Shown one piece after another: positions 9,076-17,604 of a stretch of DNA of 62,201 nucleotides (position 1 is its first letter; each line of letters begins with the position of its first letter). The notes below the pieces were generated by a model that searched no databases, was not told where the DNA came from, and saw only the letters and a list, made by a program, of their open reading frames with translations. Origin of the DNA: Gemmatimonadales bacterium (GTDB lineage: Bacteria > Gemmatimonadota > Gemmatimonadetes > Palauibacterales > Palauibacteraceae); NCBI GenBank assembly GCA_009840115.1, contig VXOJ01000008.1, forward strand, positions 1 to 62,201, in the 5' to 3' direction. The translations under genes were made by a program, and so were the position numbers.

Positions 9076-9198
9076 CTTCTCCACCCCCAACCCCCGTGAT
9101 CGGTACGAGAAACGGCGACCAAGGCTAGCCAGACGCGCTTTGCCGGGCCAGCTTTCCCAGACGTTCTATCCGTTCCTCTTCGAGGAGTTCCAGAAAGC

Positions 9199-10668
9199 AT
9201 GTCCAGGTCAGAGAGGCACCCCTTGGTGAACAGGAAGATCCACCGTCGCCGACTCCTCGCCGGCGCCTTCGTGGTCCTATGCCCGCTGCCCCTCACGGCG
9301 GTTCAGGACGCGCAGATCGCGGGGATCGAGGCGCGCCGGGACCACTACGGGAGCGTGGCGCGCCAGATCTGGGAGTGGGCCGAGGTCGGCTACCAGGAGG
9401 AGAAGAGTTCCGAACTGCTGAAGGGCGAACTGGAGGCGGCGGGGTTCTCGGTCGAATCGGGGGTCGCCGACATGCCCACGGCGTTCGTAGCGAGCTACGG
9501 CTCCGGAAGCCCGGTCATCGGGATCCTGGCCGAGTACGACGCGCTGCCGGGCATCTCCCAGGACGCCGTGCCCGTACGCTCGCCCATCATCATCGGAGGC
9601 GCGGGCCACGCGTGCGGGCACCACCTGTTCGGCGCGGGCTCCGTGGCGGCCGCCATCGCGGTCAAGGAATGGCTGGAAGAGACGGGACACGAGGGGACGA
9701 TTCGGCTCTACGGCACGCCGGCCGAGGAAGGGGGCGCGGGGAAGGTGTACATGGTGCGCGAGGGCCTGTTCGACGACGTGGATGTGGCGCTGCATTGGCA
9801 TCCCGGCGCGCAGAACAGCGCGCGGGTGGGGCGCTCTCTGGCCAACAAGTCCGCCAAATTCCGCTTCCGGGGCTATTCCGCGCACGCGGCGGGCGCGCCG
9901 GAGCGGGGACGGAGCGCGCTCGACGGGGTCGAGGCGATGAACCACATGGTAAACCTCATGCGCGAGCACGTTCCGCAGGAGACGCGGATCCACTACGTGA
10001 TCACGCAGGGCGGCTTCGCCCCCAACGTCGTGCCGGACTTCGCGGAGGTCTACTACTACGTGCGGCACCCGGACGCCCCCACCGTGCTCAGGCTGTTCGA
10101 GCGCGTGGCGCGCGCGGCCGAGGGCGCGGCGATGGGTACCGGGACCGGGATGGAATACGAGGTGATCCACGGGCTCTACGACCTCGTGCCCAACGTCGCC
10201 CTCGGGCGGGTAATGGACGCGAACCTGCGCAAGGTCGGGGGTGTGGAGTACACGGAAGCGGAGCGGGCCTTCGCCCAGCAGATCCAGGACAGCTTCGTGG
10301 GCGGATCCGGCCGGCCGCTGGGCTCCGAGGCCGAGATCGAGGACTTCGGGGTCGACCCCGCGGGTGGCGGATCGACCGATGTCGGCGACGTGAGCTGGGT
10401 CGTGCCGACGACCGGGCTGTCGACGGCGACCTGGGTGCCGGGCACGTCGGCGCACAGTTGGCAGGCCGTGGCGGCCGGGGGCACCGACATCGGGACGAAG
10501 GGGATGATCGTCGCGGCGAAGACGCTGGCGCTGACAACGATCGAGCTCTTCCAGAGCCCGGACGTGATCGCCGCCGCGTGGGAGGAACTGAGGGCGCACC
10601 GCGGCGCGGACTTCGAGTACTCCGCGCTGCTGGGCGACCGCCCGCCGCCCCTCGACTACCGCCGCTAG
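9199..10668 (+). CDS. Exported M20 amidohydrolase (AbgB-like)
   Basis: A 489-residue M20-family metallohydrolase. An RRRLLAG-type signal peptide at residues 15-35 suggests export. Zinc-site motifs are visible: ILAEYDALPG, GGAGHACGHHLFG, GTPAEEGGAGKVYM with the catalytic Glu pair, and a C-terminal GTSAHSWQAVAAGG. Length and motif order fit the AbgB (p-aminobenzoyl-glutamate hydrolase subunit B) branch, whose members cleave N-acyl amino acids or aminobenzoyl-glutamate. No AbgA partner is adjacent. It is transcribed alone and ends in front of a bidirectional hairpin shared with the convergent membrane protein gene. Confidence 0.88.
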   Translation: MSRSERHPLVNRKIHRRRLLAGAFVVLCPLPLTAVQDAQIAGIEARRDHYGSVARQIWEWAEVGYQEEKSSELLKGELEAAGFSVESGVADMPTAFVASYGSGSPVIGILAEYDALPGISQDAVPVRSPIIIGGAGHACGHHLFGAGSVAAAIAVKEWLEETGHEGTIRLYGTPAEEGGAGKVYMVREGLFDDVDVALHWHPGAQNSARVGRSLANKSAKFRFRGYSAHAAGAPERGRSALDGVEAMNHMVNLMREHVPQETRIHYVITQGGFAPNVVPDFAEVYYYVRHPDAPTVLRLFERVARAAEGAAMGTGTGMEYEVIHGLYDLVPNVALGRVMDANLRKVGGVEYTEAERAFAQQIQDSFVGGSGRPLGSEAEIEDFGVDPAGGGSTDVGDVSWVVPTTGLSTATWVPGTSAHSWQAVAAGGTDIGTKGMIVAAKTLALTTIELFQSPDVIAAAWEELRAHRGADFEYSALLGDRPPPLDYRR

Positions 10669-10680
10669 GTCCGGCCGCCA

Positions 10681-10706
10681 GGCTCCGGGCCGGCAAGCCC
10701 GGAGCC
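10681..10706. terminator. Hairpin between convergent genes
   Basis: A perfect 10-bp inverted repeat (GGCTCCGGGC and its complement) with a 6-nt loop, placed 13 bp after the M20 stop and 24 bp after the stop of the convergent CmpX-like gene. The position argues for a bidirectional transcription terminator. There is no long U-tract on either side, so a factor-assisted stop or simple mRNA 3'-end stabiliser is as likely as a classical intrinsic terminator. Confidence 0.55.
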
Positions 10707-10730
10707 GACGGCCGCATCACTCGCGGCGGC

Positions 10731-11411
10731 CTAGTCCTTTCGCGGCGAGAGGCGGTCGACGAGGTCGCTCATCCATCGGCCCGCCAGGTCCTTGCATCCG
10801 AGCCCGAAGGCGAGGGCCAACGCGAAGCCGATGGCCGCGAGGATGATCAGGAAGGCGTCGCCCACGAACTGGACCTGAACCTGCTGCAGGGCCACGACCA
10901 CGGCGAAGATGACCACGACGACCTGTGCGAACTGCCCCAGCACCTGGGCCTGCGCGATGCCCGCGTTGCTGGCCACGGCGCGGACCGTCGCCCCCAGAAA
11001 ACCGGCAGCCAGGATGCCCAGAATCAACACGACGATGGCCGTCACGATCGTGGGCAGGAAGCCGACGAGCCGCTGGAGCAATTCGGCGGTGGCGGTGAGC
11101 TGTAGCGCATTCAGCGCCGCCACCAGCACGACGAGCATGACGATCCAGTAGGCCAGGGCTCCGACCAGTTGGGAGAACGTGCGCTCGATGCCTCCCTTGG
11201 CCAGCATCTCCGCCAACTGGATCCTCTCGGCCACGCTGTCCGCCTTCACTGCCCCGAGAAGCCGGACGAGCCCCGTCTTGATCAACTTCGCGACGATCCA
11301 GCCACCGACCAGAATCGCCAACACGGCCAGCAGGTTGGGCAGGAACCCAACCAGTTGATCGACGAAGACACGGATCGGCTCGAGCAGTATCGCGTCCCAG
11401 TCCATTTCCAT
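10731..11411 (-). CDS. Mechanosensitive-channel-related TM-helix repeat protein (CmpX-like)
   Basis: A 226-residue integral membrane protein with five or so hydrophobic helices and a repeated unit in which VGFLPNLLAVLAILVGGWIV and VGFLPTIVTAIVVLILGILA are near copies. This is the conserved TM-helix repeat seen in CmpX-type proteins, which are related to small-conductance mechanosensitive channels but lack the MscS cytoplasmic domain. The C-terminus ends in a short basic tail. The start at ATG 11411 is chosen because GGAGG sits 8 bp upstream; the track's earlier in-frame ATG overlaps that ribosome binding site. Converges with the M20 gene. Confidence 0.85.
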   Translation of the reverse strand: MEMDWDAILLEPIRVFVDQLVGFLPNLLAVLAILVGGWIVAKLIKTGLVRLLGAVKADSVAERIQLAEMLAKGGIERTFSQLVGALAYWIVMLVVLVAALNALQLTATAELLQRLVGFLPTIVTAIVVLILGILAAGFLGATVRAVASNAGIAQAQVLGQFAQVVVVIFAVVVALQQVQVQFVGDAFLIILAAIGFALALAFGLGCKDLAGRWMSDLVDRLSPRKD

Positions 11412-11614
11412 CCTGGTTCCCTCCATCGCGAAAAACGGTTGCCGGTCAGCGCCGCGGCGTTACGCGCGGCTCCATTTATTCACGACGACTCGGGGGGGCG
11501 GTCTCCGCCCGGGCCGATAGAGGATTCAGAATGATGATCAGGAGTCCACGCCACCAGACGGACGCCGCGTCCGGCAGCGGTCCGGAGCGATGGAAGGCGG
11601 CTTCCGGCGGCCGG

Positions 11615-12055
11615 TCAGCGGGCCAGCACGGTACCCGTGGCCTCGACCCGGGCGCGGGGGATCCGACGCAGGGCGTCGAAGTCGCCGGCGGATAGCGCGA
11701 CGACGGGCGGGGCGCGGTTGTAGAGCTGAGCGGCGACGATGGCGGCGAGCGCGAGGAAGGTGTCGGGGCCGCGGGTCAGGAATGCCGCCGGCGCGGTGCC
11801 GCGGCGGATGGCCTCGAGGAGGACGGCGGTCGTCGTGCTGGACCCGCGGGTCGCCGGGATGGCCATGATGCGGCCGGCGCCGGTCCGGCCGGCCAGCGGA
11901 TGGCGCCGGTCGATGATCTCCCCGGTCTTCGCGTCGTAGCCGCCCCAGAAGCTGAGCGGCTCGGACGAGTACAGGACGGCGCCTTCCGCGGCGCCCGCGA
12001 CGAGCGCGCGGCCGGTCAGCGGACCGGAGCCCGGGGCGGCGGGGGCGTCGCTCAC
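11615..12055 (-). CDS. Aconitase X swivel-domain (small) subunit
   Basis: A 146-residue protein with the DUF126/AcnX swivel pattern: GRALVAGAAEGAVLYSSEPL, SFWGGYDAKTGEIIDRRHPL, and the conserved IMAIPATRGSSTTTAVLLEA loop. In two-subunit AcnX enzymes this polypeptide pairs with the catalytic subunit to form a dehydratase; characterised bacterial members act on cis-3-hydroxy-L-proline and archaeal ones on phosphomevalonate. The GTG start at 12055 overlaps the stop of the large subunit as GTGA, which sets the start and argues for stoichiometric co-translation. Confidence 0.9.
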   Translation of the reverse strand: MSDAPAAPGSGPLTGRALVAGAAEGAVLYSSEPLSFWGGYDAKTGEIIDRRHPLAGRTGAGRIMAIPATRGSSTTTAVLLEAIRRGTAPAAFLTRGPDTFLALAAIVAAQLYNRAPPVVALSAGDFDALRRIPRARVEATGTVLAR

Positions 12056-13332
12056 GGCTCCGCGGTCCACGCGCCGTCGTCGCGCGTGACGCGGCCGGCG
12101 ACGGCCGATTCCACGCAGTCCGCCAGGCTCCCGAAGGCGACGGCGCGCTCGAGCAGGCCCGGCGTGTACCACGCGTACTTGGCGGAGTTCGTCATGAGCC
12201 GCCGGATGCTCTCCGGCAGCATGGGCGTCGTCAGGATGCAGGTGTCCACCGTCAGCTCCCCGCCGAAGGATTCGATCGCGTCGAGGTGGCCCGCTCTCGC
12301 CGCCAGTTCACGGACGGCCCGCCCGGTCGTGATCAGCAGCCGCACGCCGGGGTGGCGTCGCCGGCCGTCGACGAGGCGCGCCAGGGCCGCGAACTCCGAC
12401 AGCGAGAAGTGCGGGCTCCCCAGCACGACGAGATCCAGACCGGCCGAGTCGGACAGCCCCGAACCGAGTTCGTCCCGCGCCGCCCGCAGCGCCGCGGGCC
12501 CCGGACACATCCGGGTCGCCGGTTCCCTCCCCTGAAACGCCGCGTCCAGGTCCGGCGCTTCCGGTGTAAGTCCGACCCAGTGGAACAGGCCCACCGCGCC
12601 CGAGGAGGCCATGGCGGCCCCCAGCGCCTTCAGGTCGTCCTCTCCCGGCCGGGCCCGGAGTCCGTCGAGCACCGGGATCCGCCCCTCCACGCGCAGGCCG
12701 ATCCAGTGTCCCAGCACCGGATACAGCGCGGGCTCCTCCGCGAGTCGGCGCGGAACGCCGGAGAGATCCACGAGCACCTGCCCCGCCCGGTTCCCGGTCA
12801 GATGGAGCCCCGCGGCCGGGGCGCGGCCCGTGACCGCGCAGCAGATGTCCAGCAGGTCCGGATAGCGCTCGGTGCGCGCGCCCAGCACCGAGTTCGCGAA
12901 CACGATCGCGCTCGACTCGCCCCACGCGACCTGCTCCCCGACGCCCGGCCGCGGCTGCGTCTGGTAGGGCGCGCAGGTCCAGGTGGGCTCGCAGCCCATG
13001 GCCTCGTACGCCTCCATCTGGCGCCGCGCCGGCGTTACCCAGGACTCGGACACGTCCCACTCGCGCCAACCATGCTCATCGACGCCCGACACGTTGAGGG
13101 TCGTCGGCACCTGTACCCGCGCGCCGCCGTCCGCCAGACGCTCCGCGAACTCGAGCGTGGCCGGTCCCTGGTAGAGCGACGAGTCGATGTGCGCCGACGT
13201 GATGTCGAGCAGTTCCCGCGCCCCGACGACATCGGCCATGCGGGCGAGGATCGACATGGCCAGCCGCGCCCCCTCCCCGTCCTTCCCCCGCAAGCGAGCA
13301 ACATCGTCGCTCGCAAGGCGAACCCGGTTCAC
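12052..13332 (-). CDS. Aconitase X catalytic (large) subunit
   Basis: A 426-residue AcnX (DUF521) protein. Visible family elements are the N-terminal GEGARLAMSILARMADVVGA, the AHIDSSLYQGP stretch, WTCAPYQTQP and the cysteine-containing ERYPDLLDICCAVTGRAPA that contributes iron-sulfur or metal ligands in the family. Likely a hydro-lyase; cis-3-hydroxy-L-proline dehydratase is the best-known bacterial activity, but no proline-metabolism gene adjoins it, so the substrate is open. The GTG at 13332 overlaps the stop of the upstream TOPRIM-like gene as GTGA. That fusion to a foreign-looking cassette is odd and may mean AcnX now depends on the cassette's promoter. Confidence 0.88.
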   Translation of the reverse strand: MNRVRLASDDVARLRGKDGEGARLAMSILARMADVVGARELLDITSAHIDSSLYQGPATLEFAERLADGGARVQVPTTLNVSGVDEHGWREWDVSESWVTPARRQMEAYEAMGCEPTWTCAPYQTQPRPGVGEQVAWGESSAIVFANSVLGARTERYPDLLDICCAVTGRAPAAGLHLTGNRAGQVLVDLSGVPRRLAEEPALYPVLGHWIGLRVEGRIPVLDGLRARPGEDDLKALGAAMASSGAVGLFHWVGLTPEAPDLDAAFQGREPATRMCPGPAALRAARDELGSGLSDSAGLDLVVLGSPHFSLSEFAALARLVDGRRRHPGVRLLITTGRAVRELAARAGHLDAIESFGGELTVDTCILTTPMLPESIRRLMTNSAKYAWYTPGLLERAVAFGSLADCVESAVAGRVTRDDGAWTAEP

Positions 13333-13934
13333 CCGAGCCGATCTGCGGCCAGCCAACCCTCGATACGGCGGGCAAGCGTATCAAAATCCTCTCGGCACTT
13401 CGTCCTAATCGCACTCACTCTCCGTGACGCTTCTTCCGCCAGTGGCTGCCGCCCGCCGCCCGGGAAGTCTCCAAGGTCACGGAGTTCGACAAGCCTGTCG
13501 AAGTACACTTCCTTCACATGAACTTCGGTGCGGATCGGCGACCATCTCCAACCGGGCGGAAGGTCGATACCTGCCAAGACCCAGGTCTCCAGTTCTTCCC
13601 ATGCGTTCTCGGCGAAAAACGTCATCGGGCCGGATATTTTTCTTTCAATTCTGTCGAGTCGTTGCCGTCGATGAACGTTCCCATCACGATCCACGCACAG
13701 AATAAATAGGTCGATCATGCTCCCGTATCGATCCACGATATCCGACAAACGCTCTAGTCGTAGAGCTTGGTCAACGCCACCCAGCAGCGGATCCTGGCAG
13801 ATCCTGATTCTAGCCGTGCGCCTTCCAAGTCGTCGAAACAAGCGTTCGAATATCGGCTTCAAGATATACTGGTCCTTTCGAAAGTCCTCTGGAACGATGA
13901 GTACGTTCAATTCAGGATTCCTCCGTGTCTTCAA
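13329..13934 (-). CDS. DUF4276-like TOPRIM protein, partner of AAA ATPase
   Basis: A 201-residue protein whose core looks like a divergent TOPRIM fold: strand VLIVPED with Glu16, strand DLFILCVDRDG with Asp82 and Asp84, and a following NAWEELETWVLAG helix with acidic residues. This matches the DUF4276 family as I remember it, which is commonly found behind an AAA ATPase. The pairing parallels OLD-type and PARIS-type systems in which a TOPRIM nuclease is held or triggered by an ATPase. The ATG at 13934 overlaps the ATPase gene by 23 bp. GC content here is clearly lower than in flanking genes. Nuclease activity is inferred. Confidence 0.72.
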   Translation of the reverse strand: MKTRRNPELNVLIVPEDFRKDQYILKPIFERLFRRLGRRTARIRICQDPLLGGVDQALRLERLSDIVDRYGSMIDLFILCVDRDGNVHRRQRLDRIERKISGPMTFFAENAWEELETWVLAGIDLPPGWRWSPIRTEVHVKEVYFDRLVELRDLGDFPGGGRQPLAEEASRRVSAIRTKCREDFDTLARRIEGWLAADRLG

Positions 13935-15204
13935 CCGACGCAGTAAAGATCACGGCATCCTCCAACCAGTTGGATTCAAGCAATCTGCCAAGACCCTGGG
14001 ACTCTCTCAGGTTCTTTGCGTTGGGAAGGTTGGCGACGGAAGCAATGACGCTGTCGTCGGTGAACGGACGGCGGACGACCACCCCCGTACTATCGAAAGT
14101 CTCATCGCCGACCATCGAGAGAAGACCGGGTGAGTGAGTCGTTGTCACAACTTGCGTCCGACTCTTCGTCGTCTGACTTTCTATCAAGTCGAGCAGGAGT
14201 CTCAAGCGCGACGGATGGATACCATTGTCAATTTCTTCGAATACATGCAGACCCACTGGGTTCTTTGCAAAAAGCGCCGCGAGAATGGCGAGGAATCGTA
14301 GGGTTCCATCGGATGCCGAATACGCGGATATCCGGCGACCGTTGGTTTCGCGAAAGACGAGCTGGATCAATCCAGTAGTTGGGTCACGAACGAACTCCAA
14401 GTCCGCGACGTCCATTGGAGTTAGCTCACGGATCCATGACACGAGCGCATTACGACGTGAGGGGTCTTCGCAGATCTCCCTGAGTACTGTAGGCAGGTTC
14501 TCGCCCCTGTCGCCGAGCGTGTCCTGGCCGGGAAACGCGGGTCGACGCATCCGGTCCGGTAGGAGGTCGAGGAATCGCATATTGGCTAGGATATCGATGA
14601 CTTGCCTAGCATACCATTTGTGTGCTCTCACCACTCGATTGTGCTCGCCAATCTGCGTCAGCGCCGGTTGATCGGGTCTCACGGCGACCCGATGTCCGTA
14701 TTTTTTTTGAGATCCTGTCTTGGCCATGCGTACCAAGAGATTTGTTGCATCATCCTGTTTCGCGACGGGATCTCCCGCGCGCGGGTGGCTCGTGTAGATG
14801 TTCGCGTTCCCCACCATGAGTCTTTCGAAGATGACGCGAAATCTCCGGGAGCCTGCTTGGTCTACGGCGACCCTTATGGCGTAACGGGCATGGGATGGCC
14901 GCACTCTCGATTGCCCTCGGAGGGACATCTCGACAATCAGCGCGAAGGAGTGACGGCCGAGGCGAACGATTTCTTCCGGCGCCCCCCGAATCGGATTCCA
15001 CTGAAGTTCGCCCCCCGGGCCGTACCGCCCTCCGAGAATCTCGGCGAGACCGTATCCCCGGCCGATCCCGTGAAGCGTGCGGAACGCGTCGCGAATGTTG
15101 CTCTTGCCGCTCGCGTTTGCGCCCACCACGACCGTGAACGGCCCCAACCGAAGGGTCTCGTCCTCAAAACTCTTGAAGTTGATGAGACGAAGTGACTTGA
15201 TCAT
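13912..15204 (-). CDS. AAA ATPase (AAA_21/AAA_15, RecF/OLD-like), probable defence ATPase
   Basis: A 430-residue ABC-type AAA ATPase. It begins MIKSLRLINFKSFEDE, with Walker A GANASGKS at residues 28-35 (Lys34), a signature-like SASDGTLRFLAILAALF, Walker B/D-loop VFEEIDNGIHPSRL, and the switch His in TTTHSPGLL. These are features of RecF/OLD-like ATPases found in anti-phage systems. The ATG at 15204 is the natural start for this N-terminal signature. The gene overlaps the TOPRIM-like gene by 23 bp, and together they form a lower-GC cassette inserted between AcnX and the racemase gene. Confidence 0.85.
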   Translation of the reverse strand: MIKSLRLINFKSFEDETLRLGPFTVVVGANASGKSNIRDAFRTLHGIGRGYGLAEILGGRYGPGGELQWNPIRGAPEEIVRLGRHSFALIVEMSLRGQSRVRPSHARYAIRVAVDQAGSRRFRVIFERLMVGNANIYTSHPRAGDPVAKQDDATNLLVRMAKTGSQKKYGHRVAVRPDQPALTQIGEHNRVVRAHKWYARQVIDILANMRFLDLLPDRMRRPAFPGQDTLGDRGENLPTVLREICEDPSRRNALVSWIRELTPMDVADLEFVRDPTTGLIQLVFRETNGRRISAYSASDGTLRFLAILAALFAKNPVGLHVFEEIDNGIHPSRLRLLLDLIESQTTKSRTQVVTTTHSPGLLSMVGDETFDSTGVVVRRPFTDDSVIASVANLPNAKNLRESQGLGRLLESNWLEDAVIFTASVEDTEES

Positions 15205-15331
15205 CAGTTTCCCGGTCCTCAAGCTGTGCTGCCGTTGAGTGAGCGGGTCGAGGCCGCCAGCGGGACAACCTATGGCTGCGGCCGAGACACCGAAACGTAA
15301 CCTATTGACCAGTGAACGGGATTTGGAGACC

Positions 15332-16066
15332 ATGCGCATCGTTTATTTTCTTCCCGGACCGATGTCCCGCGGCCCCCTCGGGCCGGAGGAACTCGTGCGG
15401 CGCCAGGCCTTCCTCAACGAGCATGCGTTTCACGGAACGGGAGCCGTCGTCCGCGAGACGGCGAACGGCCCCGCCTCGGTCGAGTCGTCCGCCGAGGAAT
15501 ATCTCTCGGTGCCCGGCATCCTCGAGGCCGCGCCGCGTCTCGAGGCGGAGGGGTTCGACGCGATGATCATCGGGTGTTTCGGCGATCCCGGCCTCGCGCC
15601 GGCCCGTGAACTCGTCGACTTCCCGGTCATCGGCCCGGGCCAGGCCGGGGCGCTCGCCGCGGCGCAGATGGGGCAGCGCTTCGCGATCATCACGGTCGTC
15701 GAGGAGGTCATACCGGCGATCCGCCGCCAGATGCGGGGCTACGGTCTCGAAGGGCTGGTGGCGGACATCCGGGCGGTGGACGTCCCGGTCCTCGAGTTGC
15801 GGCAGCGCGCGGAGCAGGTGCTCGAGACGCTCGAAACGGAGGCTCACGCGGCGCTGCGCGCCGGCGCCGACACGCTGGTGCTCGGCTGTATGACGATGGG
15901 GTTCCTCGACGTGGCGCGGAAGCTCGGCGAGCGCCTCGGGGTACCCGTCATCAACCCGGTGCTCGCCGCGCTCAAGGCGGCGGAATCGTTCGCCGCCACC
16001 GGCGTGCGGCCGTCCCCGCGCGCCTATCCCCCGCCCCGCAAGAAGATCGCCCCGACGCCCGTCTGA
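15332..16066 (+). CDS. Aspartate/glutamate/hydantoin racemase family protein
   Basis: A 244-residue cofactor-independent racemase-type protein. The two catalytic cysteines expected for the fold are in MIIGCFGDPGLAP and TLVLGCMTMGF, and PVIGPGQAGALAAA lies between them. Hydantoin racemase-like members interconvert D- and L-forms of hydantoins or amino acids. The start ATG 15332 has GGAG four bases upstream, and an earlier in-frame ATG lacks family similarity. It diverges from the ATPase cassette and may originally have faced the AcnX genes. Confidence 0.86.
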   Translation: MRIVYFLPGPMSRGPLGPEELVRRQAFLNEHAFHGTGAVVRETANGPASVESSAEEYLSVPGILEAAPRLEAEGFDAMIIGCFGDPGLAPARELVDFPVIGPGQAGALAAAQMGQRFAIITVVEEVIPAIRRQMRGYGLEGLVADIRAVDVPVLELRQRAEQVLETLETEAHAALRAGADTLVLGCMTMGFLDVARKLGERLGVPVINPVLAALKAAESFAATGVRPSPRAYPPPRKKIAPTPV

Positions 16067-16080
16067 CGCGGCGCTGCGCG

Positions 16081-17460
16081 TCAGGGCCGGATGACGCCGA
16101 CGCCGTCCTCGATCGTCATCGTCGTTCCGAATTCGGCGGAGAGCTTCTGGAGACCCGCGAGGATCTCCTGCCCGAGCGCATCGTCCGCCATCATCGGCCG
16201 CCCGCGCACCGGGCGCGGCAGTTGCCAGCCCATGGTGATCGGGTGGAGCTGGATCTCCTTCAGCTTCCCGTCCTCGTACTCGACGACCGGGACGACGCTC
16301 TCCCAGAACCCCTTCCCCGCCGGGAACGAAGACGCGCCGGCCCGCTCGATCCGCACGTCCTGGAACCGGCCCGGAAGGTCCGCGTACCCCAGCCCCTGGG
16401 CCTCGTAGTTGTCCTGTGGCTGGAACTCGATCGTTTCGTTCTGCATGGCGAAGTTCGCCAGCGAGTAGAAGATCGGCTTGCCCTGGTACATCTCGACCGC
16501 GCGCAGGATGTGGGGCCCGTGGCCCACGAACATGTCCGCGCCCGCGTCGACGACCGCCCGGGCGACGTCCACGAGGAAGTCGGCCGGCACCTCGCGACGA
16601 TCCGCGCCCTCGTGCGAGTGGCTCGTGACGATGACCCACTCGGCTTGCCGTTGCGCTTCCTTCACGACTTCGATGATCTCGGCCAGATCCCCGGCGTGCG
16701 GCACCGTCTTCACCCCCGGCTTCGATCCTTCCATGAAGGTCATGCCGCCGAAGTTCAGCCGCGGGCCGGAGCCGCCGCCGCGACCCGCCACCGAGAGCGC
16801 GTCCCGGAGGCCGGCCATCTGGTCGGCGGTCACGGTCACGTGCCGCTCGTACCGGATCGGGCTCAGCCCCGGACGCCCCCGCACATCCGGCCGCTGGTGG
16901 CCCGCCCGCATCGCGTCGGCGAAGGTCGAGGCGATCGAGATCAGCGCGACCCGTCCACCGGGCGTGTCCACGTAGGCCGGGGCCCGCGCCCGCGCGAGGT
17001 TCTCGCCGAAGCCGGCGACGGCGAGGCCGGCCGCCTCCGCCGCCGCCACCGTGCGCCGCGCCCCGCCGGCGCCGAAGTCCATCGTGTGGTTGTTCGCCAG
17101 GCTCACCATGTCGAAGCCGAACCAGGCGAGTTCGTGCGCGATTTCCGGTTCCGCCCGCATGTACGTGCCGCCGCTGGCCGCCGCGGGGATCACGTCGTCC
17201 TCGTAGTCGTGGAACAGGATTTCGAGGTTCACGAACGCGGTGGTCGCGCTCTCGATGATGTCTCGCAGGGCGAGGAACTCGGGCTCCCGATACGGAGACA
17301 TCTTCCGCGAGATGATCGCGTCGCCGGCGAGGGCGATGGACATGTTCCCGCGCGCGTCCTCGAACGCCTGCGCCTCGAGCGCGACCGGTGCCGCGAGAGC
17401 GATTCCGACCGCCAGTCCGGCGGCGGCGAGGGGGGACCGTGCAAGGGGGGACCGGCGCAT
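16081..17460 (-). CDS. CapA-family exported metallophosphoesterase-like protein
   Basis: A 459-residue protein with an N-terminal signal peptide (ATG 17460, cleavage near VALEAQA). CapA (poly-gamma-glutamate synthesis) fold elements: ALAGDAIISRKMSPYR, VNLEILFHDYED, SLANNHTMDFGAGG, TSHSHEGAD and MFVGHGPHILRAVE; the Asp, Asn-His and His-x-His residues are calcineurin-like metal ligands. No capB/capC is nearby, so it probably does not make poly-gamma-glutamate. Stand-alone CapA proteins of this kind are widespread and functionally unassigned. Converges with the racemase and diverges from D-aminoacylase. Confidence 0.85.
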   Translation of the reverse strand: MRRSPLARSPLAAAGLAVGIALAAPVALEAQAFEDARGNMSIALAGDAIISRKMSPYREPEFLALRDIIESATTAFVNLEILFHDYEDDVIPAAASGGTYMRAEPEIAHELAWFGFDMVSLANNHTMDFGAGGARRTVAAAEAAGLAVAGFGENLARARAPAYVDTPGGRVALISIASTFADAMRAGHQRPDVRGRPGLSPIRYERHVTVTADQMAGLRDALSVAGRGGGSGPRLNFGGMTFMEGSKPGVKTVPHAGDLAEIIEVVKEAQRQAEWVIVTSHSHEGADRREVPADFLVDVARAVVDAGADMFVGHGPHILRAVEMYQGKPIFYSLANFAMQNETIEFQPQDNYEAQGLGYADLPGRFQDVRIERAGASSFPAGKGFWESVVPVVEYEDGKLKEIQLHPITMGWQLPRPVRGRPMMADDALGQEILAGLQKLSAEFGTTMTIEDGVGVIRP

Positions 17461-17604
17461 GGGTGCCTCCGATGGGCTTGCGTGTTGGAGCCTAGTTTGC
17501 GTGCGTCTGCCTGTGTGCCTGTTGCTTGTGCGGTTCCAATGCGGGTCGACAGATTCGACCGCATGCGAAACAACATGCTTTTTCCGACCGTAACCCGCCA
17601 CGCC

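Noticed and set aside
9277..10599. 440-codon minus-strand frame
   Set aside because: Exactly antisense to the M20 amidohydrolase, whose zinc motifs are intact on the plus strand.
13329..15204. Assignment of the ATPase/TOPRIM cassette to the PARIS system
   Set aside because: PARIS uses a DUF4435 partner; the second gene here looks like DUF4276, so only a general resemblance is claimed.
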